Assembly: GCA_037445185.1 (NCBI GenBank)
Contig: JBBIKZ010000116.1
Location: forward strand, 1-7,315
From: JANWZL01 sp037445185
GTDB lineage: Bacteria > Pseudomonadota > Gammaproteobacteria > Burkholderiales > Thiobacillaceae
DNA: 7,315 nucleotides
Direction of reading: 5' to 3'
This document shows, one piece after another, positions 1 to 5,870 of the stretch. Position 1 is the first letter of the stretch. The number at the start of each line of letters is the position of its first letter. A program made the position numbers and the translations under genes. The notes beneath the pieces were generated by a model. That model had not been told where the DNA came from, did not search any database, and saw only the letters and a program-made list of their open reading frames with translations.

Positions 1-281
1 TGGGTGGCATGTCCGGGATGTCGGGCATGGGTGGCATGTCCGGGATGTCGGGCATGGGCGGCATGTCCGGCTATTTCCGCATCTCGCCCACCGGTGAAAT
101 CTTCTTCTACCCCTTCCAGCAAGGGATGTCCGGCATGGGCGGGATGTCCGGGATGTCCGGGATGTCCGGGATGTCCGGGATGAGCGGCATGGGCGGCATG
201 TCCGGGATGTCCGGCATGGGCGGCATGTCCGGGATGTCGGGCATGGGCGGCATGTCCGGCTGGAATCCGCCCGCCAACTGA
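1..281 (+). CDS. Met/Gly/Ser tripeptide-repeat protein, 3' end (5' end outside window)
   Basis: The frame is open from the first base, so the gene enters from upstream; the ATG at 9 lies inside the repeat and is probably not the true start. The visible product consists almost entirely of tripeptides Met-Ser-Gly and Met-Gly-Gly. There are seven units (9-71), then an 18-residue non-repetitive insert rich in aromatic residues (72-125, YFRISPTGEIFFYPFQQG), then fifteen units (126-260), and a WNPPAN tail. Glycine recurs every third residue and methionine takes the same register throughout. There are no cysteines, acidic residues are almost absent, and no membrane segment is visible. I do not recognise the family. 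A structural, surface or metal/thioether-related role is only a guess. The next gene starts 94 bases downstream beyond a strong hairpin, so this gene may be a separate transcription unit. Confidence 0.7.
   Translation, partial: GGMSGMSGMGGMSGMSGMGGMSGYFRISPTGEIFFYPFQQGMSGMGGMSGMSGMSGMSGMSGMGGMSGMSGMGGMSGMSGMGGMSGWNPPAN
9..260 (+). repeat. In-frame 9-base tandem repeats with 27-base higher order
   Basis: Two arrays of a 9-base unit (ATG TCC GGG type, with silent and Ser/Gly variants) cover 9-71 (7 units) and 126-260 (15 units), separated by 54 non-repetitive bases. In most of both arrays the units are grouped in threes as MSG-MSG-MGG, giving a 27-base super-period. The first part of the second array instead carries five consecutive MSG units. 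Gain or loss of units would change the length of the protein without breaking the frame. Confidence 0.9.
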
Positions 282-290
282 GCGGTACTT

Positions 291-310
291 GGGCGCGCTT
301 CGGCGCGCCC
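291..310 (+). terminator. UUCG-capped GC hairpin, probable terminator or mRNA-end stem
   Basis: An 8-base perfect stem (GGGCGCGC / GCGCGCCC) closes a TTCG tetraloop at 299-302, starting 9 bases after the stop of the repeat-protein gene. The C(UUCG)G cap is characteristic of very stable bacterial terminator and processing hairpins. No T-run follows, so intrinsic termination is not certain; it could instead act as a 3'-end-protecting stem or attenuator. It separates the repeat-protein gene from the redox cluster. Confidence 0.55.
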
Positions 311-361
311 GGCCGGCGGACGCGGCCCATTGTCGTGTCCGTCGCCCACTCACCTCGAAAC

Positions 362-368
362 AGGAGGG
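362..368 (+). promoter_or_regulatory. Strong Shine-Dalgarno deciding the microprotein start
   Basis: AGGAGGG lies 7 bases before ATG 376 and 10 before ATG 379. It supports initiation there and not at the ATG at 289, which would add 29 Arg/Ala-rich residues and overlap the hairpin. Confidence 0.7.
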
Positions 369-375
369 CGAGAGC

Positions 376-504
376 ATGATGGCCAAGTTTCATCTCCACG
401 GGCACGACTCCGAGGAGTGCGTTGCCAAGTTTGTCGTTGCGTTCAGCGTCCTGTTGACTGCCCTGACCCTGCTGGTCCTGCTTCTGGACTGGATCATGCA
501 GTGA
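376..504 (+). CDS. 42-residue single-span membrane microprotein
   Basis: The start is chosen by the strong ribosome-binding site at 362-368; the adjacent in-frame ATG at 379 is equally possible. The product has a short polar His/Asp/Glu-rich N-terminus (FHLHGHDSEEC, with two His in an HxH arrangement and one Cys) and one hydrophobic segment at about residues 16-38, ending in DWIMQ. No signal peptidase site is apparent, so it probably stays in the inner membrane. It lies 68 bases upstream of the pentaheme cytochrome gene in the same orientation. I do not recognise a family. By position it could be a small anchor or assembly subunit for the periplasmic redox proteins, but nothing in its sequence proves a function. 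A coding role is supported by the ribosome-binding site and the clean membrane segment. Confidence 0.6.
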   Translation: MMAKFHLHGHDSEECVAKFVVAFSVLLTALTLLVLLLDWIMQ

Positions 505-572
505 TTGCCATCAGGGTGCCCCGGTCGTCGTGGGGTTATGCGACGCATCAACCCATAGCGAGGTAGCGAACC

Positions 573-1469
573 ATGTTCAAAAAGTCCTTCCGCCTGGTTG
601 TGGCCATGATCCTGGCCCTCTGGCTGGGGGCCGTGTGTGCGGGCCAGGACAGGCCGCCCTACGAGGCGGCGCGCTGGGACCCTCGGCATTTCAAACCCCT
701 TATCGACAAGACCGCGGACACCGAATGCCTGCAATGCCACGCCGAGGTGCTGGTCCCCAGCACGCGCAAGCAGTCGCCCGCCGGTCTGCGGGCGGACAAG
801 TCCCTGGCGTGGTACCAGACCCTGGACACCTATGCGGGTGCTCAGGACACCCTGCACCGTCGCCATCTGGTCAGTGACTTCGCCAAGCAGGTGATGGACT
901 TGCGCTGCAACACCTGCCACCAGGGTCACGACCCGCGCGACGAGGCGCCGGGTTCCTCGGCCACCGCCCAGGCCGCCGGCTACACCCTGCGCAAGAAGGT
1001 GGATCCCAAGATCTGTCTCATGTGCCACGGCCAGTTCGACTGGCAGGTCATGGGCCTGCCCGGCCCCTGGGCGGCCCATGGCGAGACCTTCGGCAACAAC
1101 TGCCTGACCTGCCACGCAGGCATCCGCACCACCCGTCACAACGTGAACTTCCTCAAGCCCGAGGCCATCGAGGCGGCCGGCCAGGAGAGTGGCGATGCCT
1201 GCTACGGCTGCCACGGCGGCCGCGCCTGGTATCGCATACCCTTCCCCTATCCGCGCCACGCCTGGGAGGGCATGGACAAGGAGGTGCCGGATTGGGCCAA
1301 GGACCGACCCACCCGGTCGGAGCCCCGCTTCCTGCGCGAGGTGAAGAAGGGGACGGCCGTGCCCGGTCCCCAGTCGGATCACCAGCCCAGGGCCACCGCG
1401 CCGCACGGGGACAAGCCGCAGGCGCGGACGAAGCACGAAACCAAGACCAACAAAGCCAACGCGGGGTGA
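573..1469 (+). CDS. Secreted pentaheme cytochrome c
   Basis: The 298-residue precursor starts 8 bases after GAGGT (560-564). A Sec signal peptide occupies residues 1-23 (KKSFR, hydrophobic core, then VCA before GQD), with likely cleavage after Ala23, so the protein should be periplasmic and not membrane-anchored. Five CxxCH heme c motifs are visible: Cys52-His56 (CLQCH), Cys112-His116 (CNTCH), Cys148-His152 (CLMCH), Cys177-His181 (CLTCH) and Cys210-His214 (CYGCH). Many additional His residues (for example His95, His98, His119, His169, His189, His229) could supply distal ligands for bis-His hemes. After about residue 250 the chain is a basic, Pro/Lys/Thr-rich tail without heme motifs and is probably disordered. 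The stop lies 5 bases before the ATG of the molybdoenzyme gene, so the two are probably translationally coupled. It most likely shuttles electrons for the neighbouring DmsAB-like enzyme in the role usually taken by a membrane DmsC. It has the same heme count as TorC and NrfB, but the N-terminal NapC-type anchor of TorC is missing. Confidence 0.9.
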   Translation: MFKKSFRLVVAMILALWLGAVCAGQDRPPYEAARWDPRHFKPLIDKTADTECLQCHAEVLVPSTRKQSPAGLRADKSLAWYQTLDTYAGAQDTLHRRHLVSDFAKQVMDLRCNTCHQGHDPRDEAPGSSATAQAAGYTLRKKVDPKICLMCHGQFDWQVMGLPGPWAAHGETFGNNCLTCHAGIRTTRHNVNFLKPEAIEAAGQESGDACYGCHGGRAWYRIPFPYPRHAWEGMDKEVPDWAKDRPTRSEPRFLREVKKGTAVPGPQSDHQPRATAPHGDKPQARTKHETKTNKANAG

Positions 1470-1474
1470 TCGTG

Positions 1475-4066
1475 ATGACTGTCGAACTCGATCTGAACGT
1501 GCTGCGGGACCGCATCAATCCCGGCCGACGCGATTTCCTCAAGGCCACTGCGGCGGGCGCTGGCGCCCTGGCGGCGGGCGGCCTGGTGAACATGTCTGCG
1601 GTCAGGGAGGCCCGTGCCTTCGCCTACGAGCCGTATCCCCGGGACGACGAGCTGACCACCGTGGTCACCTCCTGCGCCCACAACTGCGGCTCGCGGCACA
1701 TGCTGGTGGCCCACAAGAAGGGCGACGTCATCGTCCGTCTGTCCACCGACGACGGCCGCTACCAGCTGGGCGGCCACTTCGGCAAGGACACCCTGGAGGA
1801 GCCGCAGCTGCGCGCCTGCCTGCGCGGCCGCGCCTACCGCCAGCGCCTCTATTCCGCCGAGCGCCTGCTCTACCCCATGATGCGGGTGGGCAAGCGGGGC
1901 GAGGGCAAGTTCAAGCGGGTGTCCTGGGACGAGGCCCTGGACTACGTGGCCAGCAAGATGATCGCCATCAAGGACCAGTATGGCTCCACCGCCCTGCTGG
2001 ACCAGTCCTACGCCGGCGCCTCCTACGGCGTGCTGCACAAGTCGGACCAGATCGAGGGCCTGCTGGGCCGCTTCCTGGGCATGTTCGGCTGCCGCACCAG
2101 CTCGTGGTCGGTGCCCTCCTATCAGGGCACCACCACCAGCTCCCTCTGGACCTTCGGCACCATCGAGGATGGCAACGAGGACGACGCTTTTGCCCACAGC
2201 AAGCTGATCATCATGTGGGGCTGGAACCCGGCCTACACCTTCCACGGCGGCAACACGTTCTACTATATGCGCAAGGCCAAGCAGGCGGGTTGCAAGTTCG
2301 TGCTGGTGGACCCGCAATATACCGACTCGGCCGCGGCCTACGATGCCTGGTGGATTCCCATCAAGCCAAACACCGACGCAGCCATGCTGGCGGCCATGGC
2401 CCACTACATCTTCGTCAACAACCTGCAGGACCAGGGCTTCATCGACCGCTTCTGCCTGGGCATGGACGCAGGCACCATGCCGGCCTGGGCAGCGAACAGC
2501 CCCAACGGCAAGGAGAACTTCAAGGACTACATCCTGGGCAAGTACGACGGCGTGCCCAAGACGCCGGAATGGGCGGCGAAGATCTGCGGCGTGAAGGCCG
2601 AGGACATTAGAAAACTGGCCCACCTCTACGCCACCACCAAACCGGCCGCCCTGAAGGCCAGCTGGGCCCCTGGTCGGGCGCATCACGGCGAGCAGTACAA
2701 CCGTATGGCGGCGGCCCTGCAGGCCATGACCGGCAACATCGGCGTGCTGGGCGGTTGCGCCGAGGGCGTGGGCAAGGCCTGGCATGCGGAGGCGGTGGCC
2801 TACCCTTACGATCAGTACGCCAATATCTGGTTCGCCTCCATCAAGTCGGACCGCTGGGCCCACTGCGTGCTCAACTACCCCAACGTCAAGCGCGAGGAGA
2901 TCGGCCTGTGGCCGCGCCAGGACCGGCTGGACGGGGTCATCCCCAACATCAAGGGCATCTTCTGGCAGGGCTCCGACTGGTTCAACCAGCTCACCAACAT
3001 CAACAAGGAGATCCAGGCCATCGAGAAGATGGAGCTGGTGGTGTGCATGGATTCCACCATCACGCCCTCCGGCCTGTTCGCCGACGTGCTGTTCCCCATC
3101 GCTACCCACTTCGAGCGCCACGACGTGGCCCTGCCGTGGTACAAGGGCCACTACTACATCCACCGGCCCAAGGTCATCCAGCCCCTGGGCGAATCCAAGA
3201 CGGATTTCCAGGTGTTCACCGAGCTGGCCTACCGCATCGGCCACCTCACCGGCATAGGCGACCACTTCGGCAGGAGCTACAACCCCAAGGCCACCCGCGA
3301 CTACTTCCATCACGACGATGACGTGGACGAGGCCTACCTGCGGGAGTGGTGGGAGAGCAGGGTGATGCACCACCAGCATGTCACCATGAGCTGGGAGGAA
3401 TTCAAGCGGCACGGCGTCTATAAGTTCAAGCTGGACCGGCCGCACGTCGCCTTCCGCGAACAGATCGAGGAGGGCAAGCCCTTCCCGACCCCCTCGGGCA
3501 AGATCGAGATCCTCAGCTCGGAACTGGCGATGGTGGAGGACTGGACACGCACCCGCTATGGCAGCCACATCCCCTCCATCCCCAAGTGGATCGAGCCAAC
3601 GGAGTACCTGGATAGCCCCATCGCCAAGAAGTACCCCTTCCACCTCATCTCGCCCCATCCGCGCTGGCGCACCCACTCCATCTTCCACAACTGCGCCTGG
3701 CTCAGGGAGACCTACGAGCAGGAGGTGACCATCAACGCCTCCGACGCCGAAAAGCTGGGCATCAAGACCGGCGACACGGTGGAGATCTGGAATGACCGGG
3801 GCGGCGTGGTGGTGCCGGCCTACGTCACCGAAAGGGTGCTGCCCGGTGTGCTCGTGCTGCACGAAGGCGCCTGGATGGATCTGGACGAGGCAGGCTGGGA
3901 CCGGGCCGGCAACCCGGACTTCCTCACCGACGACGCCCCCAGCCCCGCCGGCGCCTTCGCCTACAACAACGCCCAGGTCCGCATCCGCAAGACCGACAAG
4001 GCACATCGTCCGGGTTGGGACCAGCTGGCCACTTCGCGCTCGCACGTGTTCCGCCGCGACTACTGA
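1475..4066 (+). CDS. dmsA: DmsA-type Tat-exported molybdopterin oxidoreductase, catalytic subunit
   Basis: 863 residues (E. coli DmsA has about 814). Start ATG 1475 directly follows an in-frame GTG at 1472; the purine-rich GGGGTGAT overlapping the preceding stop can serve as ribosome-binding site. A Tat leader is present (GRRDFLKAT at 17-25, hydrophobic stretch, cleavage near Ala48-Phe49). The order is an N-terminal Fe-S region (about 60-118), the molybdopterin core (about 120-600), and the C-terminal dinucleotide-binding domain (about 720-850, with TGDTVEIWNDRGG). Long stretches match what I recall of E. coli DmsA: ACLRGRAYRQR, YPMMRVGKRGEGKF, VPKTPEWAAKI, TPSGKIEI and MTGNIGVLGG. Ser215 (VPSYQG) aligns with the Mo-ligand Ser of the DmsA group. 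The Fe-S motif is Cys67-x3-Cys71-x3-His75-x39-Cys115, where DmsA has Cys at the third position. DMSO, another S- or N-oxide, selenate or a related oxyanion are possible substrates, and oxidation of a reduced sulfur compound is not excluded. The symbol reflects the family, not a proven substrate. Confidence 0.9.
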   Translation: MTVELDLNVLRDRINPGRRDFLKATAAGAGALAAGGLVNMSAVREARAFAYEPYPRDDELTTVVTSCAHNCGSRHMLVAHKKGDVIVRLSTDDGRYQLGGHFGKDTLEEPQLRACLRGRAYRQRLYSAERLLYPMMRVGKRGEGKFKRVSWDEALDYVASKMIAIKDQYGSTALLDQSYAGASYGVLHKSDQIEGLLGRFLGMFGCRTSSWSVPSYQGTTTSSLWTFGTIEDGNEDDAFAHSKLIIMWGWNPAYTFHGGNTFYYMRKAKQAGCKFVLVDPQYTDSAAAYDAWWIPIKPNTDAAMLAAMAHYIFVNNLQDQGFIDRFCLGMDAGTMPAWAANSPNGKENFKDYILGKYDGVPKTPEWAAKICGVKAEDIRKLAHLYATTKPAALKASWAPGRAHHGEQYNRMAAALQAMTGNIGVLGGCAEGVGKAWHAEAVAYPYDQYANIWFASIKSDRWAHCVLNYPNVKREEIGLWPRQDRLDGVIPNIKGIFWQGSDWFNQLTNINKEIQAIEKMELVVCMDSTITPSGLFADVLFPIATHFERHDVALPWYKGHYYIHRPKVIQPLGESKTDFQVFTELAYRIGHLTGIGDHFGRSYNPKATRDYFHHDDDVDEAYLREWWESRVMHHQHVTMSWEEFKRHGVYKFKLDRPHVAFREQIEEGKPFPTPSGKIEILSSELAMVEDWTRTRYGSHIPSIPKWIEPTEYLDSPIAKKYPFHLISPHPRWRTHSIFHNCAWLRETYEQEVTINASDAEKLGIKTGDTVEIWNDRGGVVVPAYVTERVLPGVLVLHEGAWMDLDEAGWDRAGNPDFLTDDAPSPAGAFAYNNAQVRIRKTDKAHRPGWDQLATSRSHVFRRDY

Positions 4067-4080
4067 GAGAGGGATGAGCA

Positions 4081-4746
4081 ATGGCCGAGGAAAAAGATCG
4101 CGAACTGATCAAGCAGGCTGTAAAGCGCCGCAAGAAGGAGGTCTACACCCCGGTGGTGCCCGAGATGCAGCTTGGCTTCATCCACCACAACGTGGACTGC
4201 ATTGGCTGCCGCGCCTGCGAGATCGCCTGCAAGGACAAGAACGGACTGGCAGCGGGGCCGCGCTTCCGCCGCGTGATGTACGTGGAGGGCGGCCGTTTCC
4301 CGGAGGTGTTCGCCTACAAGGTGAACATGTCCTGCAACCACTGCGCCGAGCCCGCCTGCCTGCCTACTTGCCCCACTGGCGCCATCTTCAAGCGCAAGAA
4401 GGACGGCATCGTCGACATCGATTCCAGCCTGTGCATAGGCTGCCGGCGCTGCGAGGCCGCCTGCCCTTACGGCGCGCCCCAGTTCATCCCGGAGCAGAAC
4501 ATCGTCTCCAAGTGCAACCTGTGCGTGGACGAGATCGACGCCGGCCGCAAGCCCTACTGCGTGATGGCCTGCATGATGCGGGTGCTGGACATCGGCCCGA
4601 TCGACAGGCTGTGGGCAGGCGAGTACCCCACCCCCGCCCTCGGGGCCGGCGAGAAACCGGTCAAGGCCGTGAAGAACCTTGCCGACCCGGAACTCACCCG
4701 GCCGTCCATCGCCTTTGTGGCGCACAGCAAGGGCAAGCTCGAATGA
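4081..4746 (+). CDS. dmsB: DmsB-type four-cluster iron-sulfur subunit
   Basis: 221 residues (DmsB about 205), starting 14 bases after the catalytic gene with AGAGGG at 4068-4073 as ribosome-binding site. Sixteen cysteines form four [4Fe-4S] sites in the ferredoxin-like pattern of the DmsB/NarH/PsrB family: Cys40/43/46/50, Cys85/88/93/97, Cys118/121/124/128 and Cys145/148/160/164. CIGCRRCEAACPYGAPQF and the CNHC-AEPAC region closely resemble DmsB. The third Cys of the Cys118 group is kept, where NarH-type subunits have Trp, so four [4Fe-4S] clusters are expected. There is no leader of its own; in this family the B subunit folds onto A in the cytoplasm and is exported with it by Tat. It would relay electrons between the Mo site and an external partner, here probably a c-type cytochrome, since no membrane-anchor gene follows. 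The first 25 residues are highly charged (RRKK) and the C-terminal about 40 residues extend beyond the cluster domain. Confidence 0.92.
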   Translation: MAEEKDRELIKQAVKRRKKEVYTPVVPEMQLGFIHHNVDCIGCRACEIACKDKNGLAAGPRFRRVMYVEGGRFPEVFAYKVNMSCNHCAEPACLPTCPTGAIFKRKKDGIVDIDSSLCIGCRRCEAACPYGAPQFIPEQNIVSKCNLCVDEIDAGRKPYCVMACMMRVLDIGPIDRLWAGEYPTPALGAGEKPVKAVKNLADPELTRPSIAFVAHSKGKLE

Positions 4747-4765
4747 GCCGCGAGGAGCCCACACC

Positions 4766-5512
4766 ATGAACCCCGAGATCACCACCCTGGACCAGTTCCG
4801 TGCAGCCGTCGCACAGGACCTGACCTGCCTCGCGTCCCTGCACAACACCGAGCTGGACGGTCCTCTGCTGGAACGCCTTAGAAAGGACGGCTTCCCCGGC
4901 GGACTGGGTCTGCGCCTCGTTGGCGAAGAGGGCCGGGCGGCGCGGGATTTCATGGCTTGGGCCCTGGCCGAACTGCCTGCGTCTCTCGCCGCCCAGGACC
5001 TGGACGAGCTGGCTGCCGACTATGCCGCCATCTACCTGACCTACGCCCTGCGCGCCTCGCCCTGCGAATCGGTGTGGCTGGACCAGGAGAACCTGGCCAT
5101 GCAGGCGCCCATGTTCCAGGTGCGCGACTTCTACCGCCGTCACCGCCTGGCTGCTTCCAACTGGCGCACCCGTCCGGATGACCACCTGGTGCTGGAACTG
5201 CACTTTCTCGCCTGCCTGCTGCAGGACGACCATCCCCAGGCCCTGACCGAGGCGGCGCGCTTCCTGGACGAGCACCTGCTGCGCTGGCTGCCCCAATTCG
5301 CCGGCCGGGTCGCAAGCCGTTGCAGCACCCCGTTCTACGCCGGCGCCGCCCGCCTCACGGCGGCCTATTGCGACGAGCTCCGCGACGTGCTCGCCGGCCT
5401 GCTGCGCGCCCCCCGCCCCAGCGCCGAGGAGGTGGAGGCGCGTATGCAGCGCCGTCCTGAGCCGGCCGAGCTTCCCCTGCGCTACCTCCCGGGCGTGTCG
5501 CCTTCCTGGTGA
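4766..5512 (+). CDS. TorD/DmsD-family redox-enzyme maturation chaperone
   Basis: 248 residues. The start is ATG 4766, 19 bases after the B-subunit stop, with CGAGGAG at 4751-4757; an upstream in-frame ATG at 4679 would overlap the preceding gene and is not favoured. The protein is largely helical and leaderless (cytoplasmic). It carries the family signature: a Tyr-rich helix (DYAAIYLTY, 85-93), the SPCESVWLDQ segment (98-107), the helix with MFQVRDFYRRHRL (116-128), and RPDDHLVLELHFLACLL (136-152), the counterpart of the PDHxxxEL motif. These chaperones bind the Tat leader of their cognate molybdoenzyme, hold it until the Mo cofactor is inserted, and delay export. The client is most likely the DmsA-like protein two genes upstream. 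At about 248 residues it is longer than the usual 200-220, the extra length being a Pro/Glu/Arg-rich C-terminal tail after about residue 213. Assignment to TorD, DmsD or NarJ subtype cannot be settled by eye. Confidence 0.85.
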   Translation: MNPEITTLDQFRAAVAQDLTCLASLHNTELDGPLLERLRKDGFPGGLGLRLVGEEGRAARDFMAWALAELPASLAAQDLDELAADYAAIYLTYALRASPCESVWLDQENLAMQAPMFQVRDFYRRHRLAASNWRTRPDDHLVLELHFLACLLQDDHPQALTEAARFLDEHLLRWLPQFAGRVASRCSTPFYAGAARLTAAYCDELRDVLAGLLRAPRPSAEEVEARMQRRPEPAELPLRYLPGVSPSW

Positions 5513-5542
5513 CCTCCCATTTCACTCACTGAAGGAGATACC

Positions 5543-5854
5543 ATGAAGCACCTTCCCCTCTGCCTGCTGGGCATCGCCGTAGCCACCCTGTGCACCCCGA
5601 CCGCCTGGGCCAACGAGGATCTGGCCAGGAAGAACGGCTGCGCCGTCTGCCATGCCATGGACAAAAAGATCGTCGGACCCACCTGGCGTGACATCGCCCT
5701 CAAGTACAAGGGCGACGCACAGGCCCAGGAGGTCCTCGCCGCCAGGGTCAAGGCGGGCGGAAAGGGCGTCTGGGGCCAGGTCGTCATGCCACCTCAGGCC
5801 AAGGTGAGCGATGCCGATCTCAAGGCCATCCTGGGCTGGGCCCTCGCGCAATGA
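5543..5854 (+). CDS. Monoheme class I cytochrome c (c551/c552 type)
   Basis: 103-residue precursor with AAGGAG at 5532-5537, 5 bases before ATG. A Sec signal peptide ends in AWA at 21-23, giving a mature periplasmic protein of about 80 residues. One heme site is seen, Cys33-Ala-Val-Cys36-His37, and the likely sixth ligand is Met82 in VVMPPQ. The sequence around the heme (NGCAVCHAMDKKIVGPTW), the KYKGD loop and the C-terminal helix DADLKAILGWAL are typical of the small c551/c552 electron carriers of proteobacteria. It probably exchanges electrons with the pentaheme cytochrome or the AB enzyme and with the terminal oxidase or bc1 side of the respiratory chain. A Met-ligated, hence usually high-potential, carrier in this operon fits electron removal from a dehydrogenase at least as well as supply to a reductase. 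The gene follows the chaperone gene by 30 bases. Confidence 0.9.
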   Translation: MKHLPLCLLGIAVATLCTPTAWANEDLARKNGCAVCHAMDKKIVGPTWRDIALKYKGDAQAQEVLAARVKAGGKGVWGQVVMPPQAKVSDADLKAILGWALAQ

Positions 5855-5870
5855 TCCGGTTCGGGCGGGC

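Noticed and set aside
9..260. CRISPR-like or intergenic tandem repeat
   Set aside because: The units are contiguous 9-mers with no unique spacers of even length, and they are in frame in a gene that ends with a normal stop.
1..281. Sulfur globule protein
   Set aside because: Those are Gly/Tyr- or Gly/Asn-rich with a different repeat; the Met-based tripeptide here does not match, and no signal peptide can be seen.
107..349. Met-Pro/Asp-Ile-Pro repeat protein on the - strand
   Set aside because: It is the antisense reading of the ATG-TCC-GGG repeat array; the repeats stay open in several frames, and the + strand frame ends properly before a terminator-like hairpin.
505..572. Promoter or FNR-type site before the pentaheme gene
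   Set aside because: No TTGAT-N4-ATCAA palindrome or well-spaced -35/-10 pair could be found in the 68-base gap; CCCC/GGGG pairing there is too short to call.
390..1436. 348-codon open frame on the - strand opposite the pentaheme cytochrome gene
   Set aside because: It is a shadow of the heme protein gene with compositionally biased sequence and no motif.
1022..1474. N-terminal extension of the molybdoenzyme frame overlapping the cytochrome gene
   Set aside because: It would place about 150 Arg/Pro/Gly-rich residues before the Tat leader; the RR motif belongs near the true N-terminus, giving a start at 1475.
1379..4081. 900-codon open frame on the - strand opposite the molybdoenzyme gene
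   Set aside because: It mirrors the GC-rich codon structure of the + strand gene, its product is Val/Gly/Ala/His-rich low-complexity sequence with no recognisable domain, and the + strand protein is unmistakable.
4679..4765. Upstream start for the TorD-like gene
   Set aside because: It overlaps the B-subunit gene and adds Ser/Arg/Pro-rich sequence; ATG 4766 has a good ribosome-binding site.
5811..5870. Upstream start for the last ferredoxin
   Set aside because: It overlaps the cytochrome gene by 44 bases and adds 20 residues without family character; ATG 5871 is preferred, though its ribosome-binding site is weak.
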